Shown here: in pieces, positions 48,194 to 60,606 of the stretch
How positions within the stretch are numbered: the first letter of the stretch is position 1
Layout of the letters: the number at the start of each line of letters is the position of its first letter
Assembly: GCA_010909165.1 (NCBI GenBank)
Contig: VJWM01000119.1
Location: 186,001 to 250,000 of the forward strand
From: Anthoceros angustus
Taxonomy: Eukaryota > Streptophyta > Anthocerotopsida > Anthocerotales > Anthocerotaceae
Direction: 5' to 3'
DNA: 64,000 bases
The notes under the pieces: model-generated
Databases searched by the model: none
The model's input: the letters and a program-made list of their open reading frames with translations, nothing else
Told to the model about the DNA's origin: nothing
Translations under genes and position numbers: made by a program

Positions 48194-48350
48194 CGGGAAC
48201 GGCATGAAAATCCCATAACGTTTTATAACGGGTGACCCATGGTTGAGGCCACGGGAACGGCATGAAAATCCCATAACTTTTTATAACGGGTGACTGAAGT
48301 TGAGGCCACCGGGAACGGCTTGGAAATCCCATAACTTTTAATACGGGTCT
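48194..48350 (+). repeat. Three 58-bp tandem units
   Basis: Units start with CGGGAACGG at 48194, 48252 and 48310 and contain AAATCCCATAAC and TAACGGGT. Confidence 0.9.
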
Positions 48351-48362
48351 GTTAGAAATGGA

Positions 48363-48525
48363 TGGTTTCATGGTTTTATGGTTTCCCAAGTTCTGGTTTC
48401 ATGGTTTCCCAAGTTCTGGTTTTATGGTTTCCCAAGTTCTGGTTTCATGGTTTCCCAACTTCTGGTTTTATGGTTTCCCAAGTTCTGGTTTCATGGTTTC
48501 CCAAGTTCTGGTTTCATGGTTTCAT
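48363..48525 (+). repeat. Seven 23-bp tandem units
   Basis: ATGGTTTCCCAAGTTCTGGTTTC recurs at an exact 23-bp spacing (48378, 48401, 48424, 48447, 48470, 48493, 48516). Because 23 is not a multiple of three, all frames are read in turn; the open frame across it is a by-product. Confidence 0.92.
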
Positions 48526-49237
48526 GGGAACCCAGCCGTAAGAAGCCCTCCCTACGCATTATTTGCTGAACACACAAACGTCGCGAGCCACTCGGTTAGT
48601 AGTAACAAGTCTTTGATTATGGCTCGACATCGCATTCGAACAGGTGAACGCCTCCCAAAACGACATGGTACGATTTCCTTCCAGGGGAGTGAAAAATGTA
48701 CCGCCGTTGACCAGAAACAGTCAGTAGTTGTCCATCAGAGCAAGCAAACAGGACACGGCAATGTCTCAATTTGAAAGTTGAAGCCAGCTCCTGCTAACGC
48801 AAATTGCATGGTCAAGGCCATAGAGATGACCGGCATTGAAAGCTAGAGTAACTGGCAGGCGTATACAAACATTGCCGGCAGCGGCGGTTTCCCAGTTTGC
48901 TACAATTTGCACGAGACCAAAAAATGTGTCAAAGAGCCACGCATGGCCTAAAGATATCTGATGCGGTGGAATCTGAACACATTTCATTCTGGGAAACCAG
49001 GGCGTCAGTGGTTAGTCTCAAACATGATCCCATAATGCGAGGGACAAGGGATACAACAATACTTCTACAGATTTCTCCAATAAGAAACTTGAATCAGAAC
49101 TGGAAACAAATGAATGTTCATGGAACTTGGGACAGGTTGAGGTTCCTCTCCTCACGACCGAGCCACAAAGCCGCCTCAACCAGATACTGAACTATGATGT
49201 TCCACACCGTGTCTTAGCTGCAAAAATGGTAGAAGAG

Positions 49238-50296
49238 CTAAGGCTTGAGAGTTCGCTTAATGTCCTCTCGTTGCGAGTCTGTCAAGGAATTCGGGAAGTC
49301 CACTTCAAAAGTCACGAAGAGGTCCCCTTTCTTGAGACTGTCATAGATAGGCATGCCCTCCGATCTGAAGCGCCTTACCTCCTTCGGCTTTGTGACACCT
49401 CTAGTACCTATGCTAACCAAGTGTCCATCCAGATGTTTAATCTGCTTCTCAAAACCAACCAGCGCATCCAGAAGAGAAATGGTGACACTTGTTTGCAGGT
49501 TGTTACCATCCCTCTGGAACGTTTTGTGAGGCTGGATTCGAATGAAGAATTTGAGGTCCCCAGGTTCTCCATCCATGATAGGTTCACCATCTTCGTAGAA
49601 AGTGACCTCCTGCCCCTCCCTCATTCCCTTCTCTATATCTACTGTCACAAACCCTCCTTGCCTCTCGAACTTCACATTAGGGCACTCATCGCACACAGCC
49701 TGAGTGTACTGCTGAAACATTCCCGGGCCAATCTGCCTGTGAAACACCTGATTCTTGCAGTTACATTGCCGCTTTCCAGGTGCAGGCTTTAACACATTCT
49801 TCTCCCTCCAGATCTTGTGCGAATTCCCGACGTAAAGATCCTCCAGGGTAGCGTACAGCTCAACCATAACATCATCCCCCTTAGGCGTCTTCTCCTCCTC
49901 CTCCTCTCCATCGCCAAATCCAAACCTCATGCCCGAGCCCCCGAAGAACTGCGAAAACATATCGTTGGCAAAATTGCCTCCTCCACCTCTGCCCCCTTGC
50001 TGCTGATGTTGCTTCAGGCCCTCCTCTCCATACTGGTCATAGATCTGCCGCTTTTCCTTATCTGACAAAACTTCATACACGTTGTTTATCTCGGCGAACT
50101 TCTTAGTGGCTTCCTCTCCCGGATTCTTGTCAGGATGATACTTCAGAGCAAGCTTTCGGTACGCCCTCTTTATCTGATCCTCCGACGCCCCTTTCGGCAC
50201 TTGAAGAATATCATAATAGCTCTTCTTTGCCAGCGCCTCGAGGTGATAACTACAGAGCAGCAAAGCTAACAGCAGGATCGCTCGTAGACGCTCCAT
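49238..50296 (-). CDS. ER-luminal DnaJ co-chaperone, ERdj3B type
   Basis: This is a single open frame of 352 residues. Residues 1-23 are a signal peptide ([16 protein letters not shown]). Residues 24-92 are a J-domain with HPD at 54-56, a Gly/Phe-rich stretch follows ([20 protein letters not shown]), then two C-terminal substrate-binding domains with a cysteine pair region ([20 protein letters not shown]). Length and layout match plant ERdj3B, which with SDF2 and BiP handles glycoprotein and receptor folding in the ER. No HDEL-type retention signal is seen, as in the family, where retention depends on partners. The gene is intronless here, while the Arabidopsis homologue has introns as I recall. 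No sign of decay is seen. Confidence 0.95.
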   Translation of the reverse strand: MERLRAILLLALLLCSYHLEALAKKSYYDILQVPKGASEDQIKRAYRKLALKYHPDKNPGEEATKKFAEINNVYEVLSDKEKRQIYDQYGEEGLKQHQQQGGRGGGGNFANDMFSQFFGGSGMRFGFGDGEEEEEKTPKGDDVMVELYATLEDLYVGNSHKIWREKNVLKPAPGKRQCNCKNQVFHRQIGPGMFQQYTQAVCDECPNVKFERQGGFVTVDIEKGMREGQEVTFYEDGEPIMDGEPGDLKFFIRIQPHKTFQRDGNNLQTSVTISLLDALVGFEKQIKHLDGHLVSIGTRGVTKPKEVRRFRSEGMPIYDSLKKGDLFVTFEVDFPNSLTDSQREDIKRTLKP

Positions 50297-52471
50297 GTCC
50301 TCAGCGGCTCAACACCCTACCTCGAGCTTCCACAAAAACTCACTGCAGGAAAGAACCATCATCAACTCCCAATTCCAAGGGTTTTAGCGTCTACTGGCAA
50401 TGCAAGGCCTGGCTTCCGCAAAACGAGATCCAAACATAACAGCATCCAATTGCATCCAAAAAGCCCCTCCACAAACCCAAACCAACCGGAACTTCAGCTG
50501 GAAGCAGGACAGTGCTCACCAGCACCGAGGAGCCGCCGGATGCACAACTCTGCATCTGGTCTTCGTCAGCCGCAGGAGTAAACTCATATCAGAATGACGA
50601 GACACTCACCTCTGTCGCCGCACATGAGCAGTCGTCTGCAGCAGCGTCCATACAGGCAGGAAAACTCCCAAGGCTCCCGATGTCTTCTTCGAGGCCCCGG
50701 GACCCGAGCCTTCCTTCGGTTGAGCGTCGAGGGAAAAGCGCAATACTATTTCGACGTCACGGTGAACGCGTTGGCCACTACTATTTCGCCAACTGGCCAT
50801 TATTGAATTAAAGTCGAGGACAATACCTAATATGCACATTACAAAGTCTTTATTGTGGACCTCTCGTATGGCTACGTCCATGGAGGTAGCTGATGCCATG
50901 TATGACCGGGTACAGCAGGTGATGAGAGTACCTACCTACGCCTACGAGACGTCTCAAGGATGGTATATGTACCTAGGTAATGATTTATCGAATAGGTAGA
51001 AAAAAACCTAGATAAAGTTGACAAGTTCACGAGACGTCTCTGCGGTACTTGCAACGATAACGATAACGGCTTGGAAGTGAAGCGAAGGGGAAAGCAAGGT
51101 ATGGCCGCGCGAACGGGGCGAACGGGTTGAACCGGCTGGCCTCCCGCGCGATTCGATACACTAAGAGGTCCGCTGGCTCGGACAGTCTTCGTCGCCGCTC
51201 CCCAGAATTCTCAAAGTCTCAACCTAACGTGATGAGCCACATTTCTCCGGTAATCACAGCAAGCCGCGAAGAGCGAGGAATGGAATGTGCATGCGACGAT
51301 GTGCACAGGGTTTGGTGCTTGAAGAATCGGGTGGAGACAGCATCTCGCGCGCCGCCGGCAGTAAGGATAGGGCAGGGACCTGTGGCTGAGGCTTCTGTGT
51401 CTGTAGCAGTTTTTTGAGCCGATTTTGGCAAGGGAGCGAGGTGCGGTGCGGTTTTGGCGAGGGGGGGAAGGTGCGCGCTTGACTGTCTGCCAGAATTTCG
51501 GTTTTGCCCATGGCCGACTGGATTTTGGAAGATTTGGGATATGTGTCATCGCGTTTTGCTCATCAGTCTCGGGAATCCTGGATTACCATGAGTTCTGCCG
51601 CTGGCGATAGACGGTGAGGTCCGGGAAAGAATGCAGTCGGGAGCCTTGAGATTTGCGCACCTTCATCATGGAGCAAAGTGCGTTCGTTGGATTGAACCGG
51701 TGAGAAAGCTGGTTGTGCTACGAAAGTGTGTTGATGGAAGTTTGAGTTCTCTGGGGTTGAAGCTGGCAGGGAAAGTGATACCGTTCTTGCCATGATCGGT
51801 GTGCGCTGCATGCAAGCTGGACGATACACTGGGAAGCGGCTGCATGCACCGATAGTTCAAGGAATCAAAATGCCGGTTTTTTACTATGGTCGAACGAGGA
51901 GGGAGCACGTGAAGATAGACCAGGTTATGTTGAGAGGATGCCGTTTTATACGTTGACAGCTACATTAACTGGCAACAGAGCCGCAGTATGACGGTGACTA
52001 AAGGATCTTCGCAATCAACTCGACCTATTTATGAGGAGCGGTGGAGCTCAATCGGGGAGTGTTGATGACCTCCCTGAGACGATGATAAACGACCAAAGAC
52101 GCCTACAGATCAACAGAAAATGGCCAAGGTTGTGACACTTTGATATGTATATTTTTCCGTGCATAGTCACAAGTAGTGTTTCTTTGCAAGTAGTATCGCT
52201 TTGTGGCAACACATGCTGGTTGTACCTTCATCTTTGATAGTAAAGACAGCACTTTCCATGAGGTTTGCCTAAGAATTTATTCCCTGCCACAAATCAACCA
52301 GCAGAATGGAGGGAGACGGATGCTGCCAGCTTGTTGTTCTAGATCTCAGAACTCAGCGCTGCCGCAAAGAAAATTCCAAGAAGGTTCTCTTGACCATCCA
52401 GCTTGAAGGATTTGTGGAAACTGCGATAAATCCTGCTGTGATTGTAGGACTGTTTGCTAAAAAATTGCAGA
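50297..52471. other. Intergenic region between divergent genes
   Basis: It holds the promoter of the minus-strand DnaJ gene and the 5' region of the plus-strand EF-hand gene. Open frames around 51127-51417 and 51254-51549 have no recognisable similarity. A non-coding first exon of the downstream gene is possible within the last kilobase. Confidence 0.4.
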
Positions 52472-55400
52472 ATGCATCCTGGTAAACGGGTCCTAAAATT
52501 GTCAGCACTTAGTGAACGTGGTCATACACCACATCACGTCCTTTTTGTGATGTACGCATCCTATATTTGCAGATAGTTTTTGCTGCTCACAGGTTGGTCT
52601 TATCATGGTCTGTGTGTGCGTTGTGTCTAATTTTTATTTGCAGAAGATGAAGACAAAGTGCTTCTGAATATCACGGTGGAGCTTGAAGATGGGGCTGTTA
52701 AACATATTGCTATGGTGGAGGGCGACACAGCTGAATCAGTGGCAAGAAGGTTTTGTGCTGAGCAAGGGCTTCCTGATGACTTCATCGAACCACTTACTGA
52801 TCACATTGTCGCCAACATCATCAGCATCAGGTACTTTCTGAGATTAATTTCTTCACTGATCTGCGGTCTGCCTAGGCTAGTGTGCACAATGCCACAGGAG
52901 CAATCTGTTCTTCAATGAGGAACGCATGATTCATGGAGCACCGGTGGTCTATGTCGTGCATGACATGTGGGTGATCTTGCAGTCAGCAGGATAGAGACAT
53001 CTCTTTCTACCCAAAAATGCAAGCGAAGCAGCCTTTTGCAGAGGAAAATGATGATCAAGCAACACAGGGAACCGAATCACAGCGCACATTGCCAAGTTCA
53101 CCAAAGTCTAGGAGAGCTCAGACCCCAACGACGGCGCGCCGATTTTCTGATCGGGTCCTTTCGCACACCAGTTCCAGTAAAGCAAAACATGAAGCTCAAA
53201 AGAACTGGATGGAGGAAGGAAGGAAAGGGCGTTGGAACCCATCGGCAAGATTTGACCTTTCTGATAAGGCGGTATGCAAAAAGAATCTGTATCAGCTGAA
53301 CAGAGCTGGTGCGGGTGTCCTTTGCTTTCTGCATTCCAGGGTTTATCTTCAGTTGCGTTTGAGCTTTCTGTATAGTGATTTTCTTTTGCTAAGCCTTACT
53401 TGCAGTCTTTATTTGGCACAGAAAGCTGTCTACATGCGTTTGTACCAGGGATACCTGGTGCAAAGGAAAAGGCATGCCGATCTGGAGAAGGCAACCATGG
53501 AGGGTTACAGGCAAAAGTTGTCTACAGCTAAGACACAAATCTCAAAGGTTTGTAAAACCCTCGAGGTAGCATTTGCTGGTTGTGTGACAGCTATATGCTT
53601 GTACATCTGTTGTGGCTGACTACCGATAATATTTATGCTCCCCAACTATGTAGAATTCAATCTACCTAGCTGCCAGGCGAGAGCGGAAAGCCTTGCAATT
53701 CGAGAACTATGGAGAAATGCTATATGAAGAGGGAGTTGACCGCTTGATTCGAATGATACATAGAGAGCAAGTAGGGCGTGAAGAAGCAGAATCTAGGGAG
53801 CTGGCTGATTGTACAGGCTCGCCGCAAATAAGGTACCTGTTGAGTCCTGTTTGCAGCTTTGTGCCAGCCTCCAAGGATGCTGTACTCCCAGTCCTGGGTG
53901 TCACCAGCTTGTCAACTCTCAAGTGAATCTATTCACAAGAGGAATACCTCTTACCTGTGGGAAACTGGGCAATAAACAGCTCTTGTGCTCAGTCTTCCCC
54001 ATACCAAGACAAGTTGTTGGCAGTTACGTCATTTCTCTCAGGTCTGTTGACTTTCTGCCGGTGTGATGTGAAGCAAGTTTGCTCGGCAGCTCAGGACAAA
54101 CCCAACTAGTTTCTGGTTGAGATTGGGAGAACCTAACAAGTCTGTCCACGAGCAAGTGCAGGAGCAGCGGAATGAGGTAAAAGCTTGCTATTTTATTATG
54201 CTTGTTAGCAGCAAAAAGAGAGAGATCTAGACAGTTTCCCATTTTGATGGATACAGTTCATTTCTCACAGTTGATTACTTATCCGGGCATTTTGCTGTGG
54301 GTCTTAATGTATCTCTCTACTGGCCCAGATGTTTGAGGCAGAGTTCATGGAATGTACATTCAGACCTCGTGTGAATTCCTATGAGCGAGATGCTAATATG
54401 CCTAGAACAACCATGACTCGCTTCAAGCAGCTATACTTGGATGCTGACAGTCGGCGTGCACGCCGCGAGCAAGGACATGCTTGGCAGGATAGGAAGTGAG
54501 TTCGGTCAGACTCTCCATGCACGTTTCTTGGCACAAGTACAGAACTTTGACAGCATGTCCAGGTTCTTGGTGTCTATTTATGTTTTAGTGTCTCCTGTGC
54601 AGGGTATACACTTTCTGCCCAAAGATTAACCACCACATCAATCCTGCTACGGGGATCAAAGAGTTGCCTCATGAAGGTTCGGTCGTAGACCGCTTGTTAC
54701 AATATGCTTCTAAGCTGACGGACAAAAAGCAGAGGCTGCAACAGAAGCAAGACAGGACACTTGATGCTACAAGTGGTCAAAAGCCGTTCATACCTCACGC
54801 AGGACGTTTGCCCAAGTCCAAAGTAAGCTGGGTGTCTGTTCATTGAACAACAAGGGTTATATGTCATGCGTGTCTGTATCCTAACTGGTGCTCATGATTG
54901 CAGCGGCAGGGGGCTATCTGGGAGGCGTTGTACAATTTCCAGTGGCTTTATAACAAAAAAAAGAGACTGCACATGGATCGGGATGATAGCCATAGGAATT
55001 CCCTTACCAAGTGGGGTTACGTTACCTACAGCTCCAAAAAAGTACTTTCGAAGCTGAAGGAACGAAAATATCACCAGATCTTCGACTGTCTTGATGACGA
55101 CGGGGTACTGCTCTGCATCAGATTGAGAGCACACATTCAGACTGTTTGTAGCAATGTGGTTTGCTGATGTCGAGTCTGTACGAGGTGGGGTGCAGGATGG
55201 TATAGTGCGCATGGACACAGCCGACCTTACAAAGTTTGATGACAGTGTGGTCTCAGATTTGACCTTGGTGAAGCAATTGGCTGCTGACCAGCGGCTACAA
55301 TTTGAAGACTTCGTTAGTGTGATGAAGGCAGCTGAGGTAGGGTTCGGTTAACTACGCTTTCCTTAAAGCCTACTACTGTGGAGTACCCATTCTAATCGTT

Positions 55401-56392
55401 TTCACCTTCACATGACGTCAAGCTTTAGCCTAGGTGTTTTAGAGGTGGCAGCAAGCAGCAGAGGACAGATGTCTATGTTGCCCACTCGCCTGCATTTGCA
55501 GACTGTGACCAAGCATGTGAGCTTTTCCTTGACCATAATATCTTATTTCCTTGAGTGCATGCAGAGACGCAGGCCTGGGTGGGGCTCAATAGCATATTGC
55601 CATCGTCTGATCAAGGGGAGACACTCTCATCACTCCCATCAAACAAGTCATTCTGCTAAAAAGAAGAGGGCGTTGCCTGTGCGAACGAGACAGTTTAGGC
55701 ATAGTTCTTCTTTGTTCCATGTGCTGATTCCCTCAGATCACTATGCCTACGGGCCTGGATGTTGACCATCGTTTCTCTGTGCAGCTCACAGCTCCAGTGG
55801 TACAAGCTGCTGCAAGCTGACCAGGAGAGAATAGCTCTCAAGCTCGAGGCTATGCGGAAAGATAACCAGAAAGCAGAAATGGCCCATTGCACTTTCAGCC
55901 CCAGGCTCCTCAGAAAGAAAGGGAGCAGGCGCCGAAAAAAGGTAAACTAGCATTCCCCATAGAGGAGCCACACAAGGATCGCTGTGCAGACGGGGCGTAT
56001 GCATGCTCGAGGTTTTTGTTTGATGGGCCTTTGCTTGTGTGTTTCACTCAGAAACGACATCGTCCGCCCGCTCCGGTTGATGCTCCGGTTGATGTTGATG
56101 CTCCGGTTGATAGAATTTTGGAGAAGGATGAGCAGGATGTTCATGGCTTCATTTTTCGAGAAACCCATGGACAAAGTAAGCTAATAGCTTTCAACAAGTC
56201 TGTGAGAGTAAGTGGAATACAATTTCCTCGTTAACACGCTCTTTCTTGTGATGTCCGGCAGCATATGTGAAAGGAGCAGTAGCAGTTGCAAGCAGTTCCC
56301 AGCCGCAGCTACGAAAAGAGGAGGATAAAACTCCCATGGGACTCCTCAAATCTTTGAAGCTCATGGTGGACAACTCGTTGGATCGCATATGA
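52472..56392 (+). CDS. Putative cilium-type protein: N-terminal ubiquitin-like segment, TFRP motifs, EF-hand
   Basis: Exons traced: 52472-52481, 52644-52830, 52983-53271, 53422-53547, 53654-53832, 54095-54176, 54329-54495, 54603-54822, 54904-55104, 55196-55336, 55502-55516, 55565-about 55692, about 55785-55941, 56052-56175 and 56262-56392; about 720 residues. Phases agree except for the uncertain end of exon 12 and start of exon 13. The N-terminus LLNITVELEDGAVKHIAM, VEGDTAESVARRFCAEQGLP looks like a small ubiquitin-fold domain. MECTFRPRVNSYE, VYTFCPKINHHINP and HCTFSPRLLRKK are short motifs common in flagellar proteins. An EF-hand loop DDDGDGIVRMD is split by an intron. It has many Arg/Lys-rich helices. 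A role in sperm flagella or basal bodies is inferred, not shown. Confidence 0.65.
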
Positions 56393-56953
56393 CCGCGCTA
56401 TGCATTCAAGACTGTCCCTGGAGTTGGCTTTCCTGCTGCACTGGGAATTGCATGGTGACACTGCTGCTTTCGTGGATGCGATTGGCAGTCAATTGCAGCA
56501 GTCATTGGTTCTGTTGCGTACCGGCTCTGAGAATCACGGAGGTATGGGCATGTTCCTCAACCCAATGCCTTTCCTGGCAGCATCTTTGAACACATGGGGT
56601 ACGTGTTTCCACTTGTGCCCTTCCAGCACAAGGCAGGTTATGTTCTTGGTATTTGGTTCTACAATTGACAGTCCAGGTTGCAGAGACCAGCAACTCTTAC
56701 TGGGTCGGATCATCTTTTTAGCAATGTCTCCTTGTCCTTATCCACATTTCCTAGTCTGTACACAGCCTCGAGATATCACACCAAGGTACAAGAAGCGAGT
56801 TTCGGGATATCACAAGGGCACAAGAAGCGAATTCCTGGATGTACCTGGTCAGGCACACGCGAGAGAGGAACCATGGACACTCGAAGAAAGCGCACCACTA
56901 CAAAGAGGCAGCAGCGGCAGCACATCACAGCACATCACCGGGTAGGCATCCAC
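56393..56953. other. Convergent 3' region
   Basis: Presumed 3' UTRs of the EF-hand gene and the heme-binding protein gene. An open frame (56400-56945) shows no known motif. A short direct repeat (GATATCACA..CAAGAAGCGA) lies at about 56770-56835. Confidence 0.4.
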
Positions 56954-58075
56954 TCAGAGAGGCTCCAGGCTAGTAAACTTTACCCTGTCCTTAGAAACGA
57001 TCCACCACCGACCCAGCGCAACGGAGACAGATAGCGCCACCAGCGCCACCAGCGTCGCCACCAACCCTAGGGCAAACCCTATCCCTCCAGAAACCTTCCT
57101 GCCGTCATGCCCCGCCGGATGCAAAGTAAGCGGTATCCAGTCACAACTTCCGGAAAAATGCTGCGCGGGCTGCCACGCGCTTCCTCCCACAGGATACCAG
57201 AACGCGACTGCAAACCTATGTTCCCCGCCGACCCTGAACTGCACATCCTGCTGCACCCTATCCCCAGTCCGCAGCGGGCGCGCGAACTCAAAGACATACT
57301 TCCCGTCCGCGCCCAGTGTTCCAAAGGGAAAATCTACCTGCACCAAACCATACTCCATTTCCACACTACTATGACTCCACGCCCCCTGCCAGTCATTTTG
57401 CCCCCCTGTCCCCTCCACCTTCACCCCGTCCACCCCCGCCCCGTCCACCGCCTTGCAGTGCGGGGAGAAGGCGTACATGTCGTTCAAGTCCCCGATGCTG
57501 TCCGTTCCCGTTCCGTTCAGATTATCCGCCAAGTTCCCCCCGTACAGCCTCCCCGGGATGGCCCGCCCGAGCTCGAAGTGCGCGATGTCCACCTCGTGCC
57601 CGGCGCAGGAGACGCTGTTGCAAGGCACCTCCCGGCATCCTCCCATGGAAGAATACGTCGCGTCGTCCCCTACCCCGAACATGAGCGCCACGGACGGCCA
57701 TCCATGCGCCTCCCCAGCCTGGAAGGCGTACGCCCCCGCAACCTCCACCAAGAAGTACACCAGCCTCCCGTCGTGCGCCGCCCTGATGTACACCGTGCCC
57801 GCGCCCTGCGCGTACTGCTGGTCCGCGTCCTCCGTCAGGGCCGGCAGCAGGGAGAAGGTCTCTCCCGCAACCTCGTTCCAGTCGTCCGATCTGGCGTCCA
57901 CCGTGATCGTGCCTGGGAGGAAGTAGGCGTCCAGCTTCAGCCCTTGCCCGCGGTTGCACGGCGCCTTCGGGCCTGGATTGTGCGCGGCAGCGGAGAAGAG
58001 AAAGAGCAGCAGCAGCAGCGCCAGGAGATGGATCGTGAAGGCGCCGGAAGCGGACCAGGCCGGAGACGATGCCAT
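56954..58075 (-). CDS. Secreted/membrane-anchored protein with ethylbenzene dehydrogenase-type heme-binding domain
   Basis: Intronless, 373 residues from the Met at 58075; the frame is open to an ATG at 58135, but the inner Met gives a proper signal peptide (FTIHLLALLLLLFLFSAAA). The luminal domain carries GTITVDARSDDWNEVAG, VYIRAAHDGRLVYFLVEVAG and WPSVALMFGVGDD, the pattern of the EB_dh/DMSO reductase-gamma fold that binds b-type heme. Cysteines at CREVPCNSVSC suggest disulfides. A transmembrane helix (IGFALGLVATLVALVALSVSVAL) near the C-terminus is followed by a short basic tail, so it should be a type I membrane protein. Its partner and reaction are unknown; electron transfer is an inference from the fold. 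GC content is high compared with flanks. Confidence 0.8.
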   Translation of the reverse strand: MASSPAWSASGAFTIHLLALLLLLFLFSAAAHNPGPKAPCNRGQGLKLDAYFLPGTITVDARSDDWNEVAGETFSLLPALTEDADQQYAQGAGTVYIRAAHDGRLVYFLVEVAGAYAFQAGEAHGWPSVALMFGVGDDATYSSMGGCREVPCNSVSCAGHEVDIAHFELGRAIPGRLYGGNLADNLNGTGTDSIGDLNDMYAFSPHCKAVDGAGVDGVKVEGTGGQNDWQGAWSHSSVEMEYGLVQVDFPFGTLGADGKYVFEFARPLRTGDRVQQDVQFRVGGEHRFAVAFWYPVGGSAWQPAQHFSGSCDWIPLTLHPAGHDGRKVSGGIGFALGLVATLVALVALSVSVALGRWWIVSKDRVKFTSLEPL

Positions 58076-58135
58076 CCGGCTGCGATGGCGGATGGAAGTC
58101 CGGGGTTTTGATCCCGAAGCAAGATTGCGAGTCAC

Positions 58136-60606
58136 TGCCTTGCCGCACGCCGGCGCGAGATTTCCATCCCTCCCGAGTCCGCCGCTGCTCGGCTATGGAG
58201 AGGCGACCTCAACAGATCGTGGAGGCAGATACATAATAGCAACTTCCTTCCGTGGCGGAGGTCAGTCACTGAAAACAATCGGCGCAAGCAACGAACGAAC
58301 ATCATATTCTATATATGCAAATTCCTCAGTTTTTACCACACGCAACTCCAGATGCCGCCTGCTGATGATCGACAAATGCAGCCGATAACCGCTAATGCCG
58401 CGTTACCTGCCCAAAAGGTGCCTTGTCCGAGCATGATCCATTATGCTACACGATCTTGCACACATGCCCTGGGAAGGCGAAAACTATCTAAATAATTAAC
58501 GCCTGGCTGAATGAGGAGGAGGAGGTGGGAGAGATCGAAGGCTATGCAGGACCCAAGACGTTTAGCAAAGAGCCGATGGTGAACTCACTGGCAGGTGGCC
58601 GGGGCAGTTTTGTGGCTCTAAAGCGACGAGCTATCGACAAGCGAGCCACATCTGGAGATGTGATAGAGCCACTAATGTTTGGTGTTGTGGGAGATGTGTG
58701 TGCAGGTGCATTGGCAGATGGTAGAAAACTGGAGGAGACGTCATGCGAGGCGTGCGAGATGATGACTGCGCAAGACTCGCATTTGGGCACGATGATAGGG
58801 ACGAGCAGGCTCCCATTGAGTCGTTGACCGAGAAGTATGATCCACCAGTGGACTTCCCTGCCAGCGCATGGGTGGACAGCCAGAAACAATTTCTAGCATC
58901 TGAATCGTTTGGTGGGGATATATGAGGAGGATGCGATTTTGAAGCATAGTTGCATTTTCCTTTTGGACTCATGAACAATACATTTGTGCTTTGACTTGTA
59001 TTGAGGCATACATGCCTCCTGACTGCCTAGCCTAGACACCGAACAGCTGGTGCTGAGGCAAGTGTCCGCTGCTGTCCCGTTGCCTTAAGTGTCTCTTGGT
59101 CCTTCGCTGCGAATCTGAAACAGCAGTTAGATAAATCGAAACGGGCGATTGCCAACCCGAGCAGCAGGAGTTCACTCAACGGGGATGCTGAAATTGGTGT
59201 TGATTACCAATTTGAAACTGTTGATTGGTAGATTGAAACGACTGATTGCCAAACCCAATGTAATTTTTCTCATACCGCAACAGTGAACGACCACACTCCT
59301 AGTCCATTTTTTTTTATGCTCTGTGATGGCACATTGGCGTGCACGACACGTGATGGTGAACTAGAACCTTGAAGCAGCTCCAATTCCAAATCTCTACGTT
59401 GTGGAACATGGGCTGACATTGTAGCGGAATGGCTTTGCATCCAAACCCCATCTGAACAAGTCCAGTCGTGCGTGGAAGCAGAACCACTTTGGATGAGCGC
59501 GGAAACGATTGGGTGAACGCATTCATGGTATTAAACGTTACATGGCGAGACGAGTGCCATGTCCAACTGTAGAGGGAAGGCACGATTCTCCTATTGTGCG
59601 CGAAAGGCATCATACCGCGTACAGTACGCTGGCACCGTGTATCCGAATAAAAATCAGAACCCTTTCAACACAAGGTGAACGATGCGCGGTCGCACCGGAT
59701 GACCGGGGTCAAGGCATTTCATATGGTGAATTATTCCCCACCACTTTCTTGTTTATTATGTGAACGATTAAACCCACAATTTTGATATCTTGGGTGGTGT
59801 GAAAATGTGCAGTCAGATCACACATCGGGTATTCATCTTCAAATCTTGCGTGTTTTTTAAAGGTAGTTGATATAGTGTATAGTGAAAAGGCTAAAATTAG
59901 TAAACAAAGCTTGAAATGCACGGTTTCATTTGAGAACTCTTCATTCCTCATAGATCATTTTTTTGAAAATTTTTAAAAATAGCCTAATACATGGTTTTCC
60001 AAAAACAAACCCTTGTTTCCACACCCTCAAAATTAGAGACGAGGAGCCGTCTCTACTTCTTAGGAGACCTTGTCTAATGCCACACAATTGACAATGCGAG
60101 CGATAGCCAAGTCTGAGCTTCCACTAAAAGTCTTTTTGGGCAAGCACGTAGCTAATTGCTTGACAGCAATTTGAAGTTGATACTGGACTAATTCCGCCCG
60201 CATTATTAGAATCTCCAGAGCTAGCTTCTCCTGGAGTGCAGATATCTCCAATTGTTTGAGGCAACTTGAAATTCCAACTTCACTCCTGCAGTTAGCTTGG
60301 GAAGCCACGAAATCCGACCTTAATTTCTTGATGTCCGTTTGGAAAGACTTGAATAATCTCTCGATCTTGTTTGTGCACTTGGCACCTTAGACGAAGGAGC
60401 CTATGATTCTGAGTTTGCCATTGGTTCAGAATCCATGAAAATGTAGATATGGGTACTCAGCTGTACGTGTACTTGTTACAAGTGTAGGCTCCTGCCACGT
60501 CAGCAATTTTACAACCTAGTTAAACTGTCACTTTACAAATATGTAAATGTCTGTTTTTAAAACGTGAAGTTGTAAATTACTTTGTAAAATACGTTGTACA
60601 ATAGAG
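58136..60606. other. Gene-poor AT-rich region
   Basis: The first part is the promoter region of the minus-strand gene. A 100-codon frame at 58525-58827 has no known motif. A dispersed stem-loop repeat copy lies at 60034-60080 (AGAGACGAGGAGCCGTCTCT, a six-base stem, then ACTTCTTAGGAGACC). Confidence 0.45.

Noticed and set aside
48358-48774. 138-codon frame rich in SGFMVSQVLVSWF
   Set aside because: It is read through 23-bp tandem units in a region with no other coding sign.
53272-53421. Reading through the segment between two EF-hand gene exons as coding
   Set aside because: The frame is open, but the sequence is T-rich, has a good donor (GTATGC) and acceptor (GGCACAG), and its translation breaks the charged helical pattern, so it is taken as an intron.
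57107-58111. A 334-codon plus-strand open frame
   Set aside because: It is the mirror of the EB_dh-type gene, again due to GC-rich codons; Pro/Arg-rich translation without similarity.
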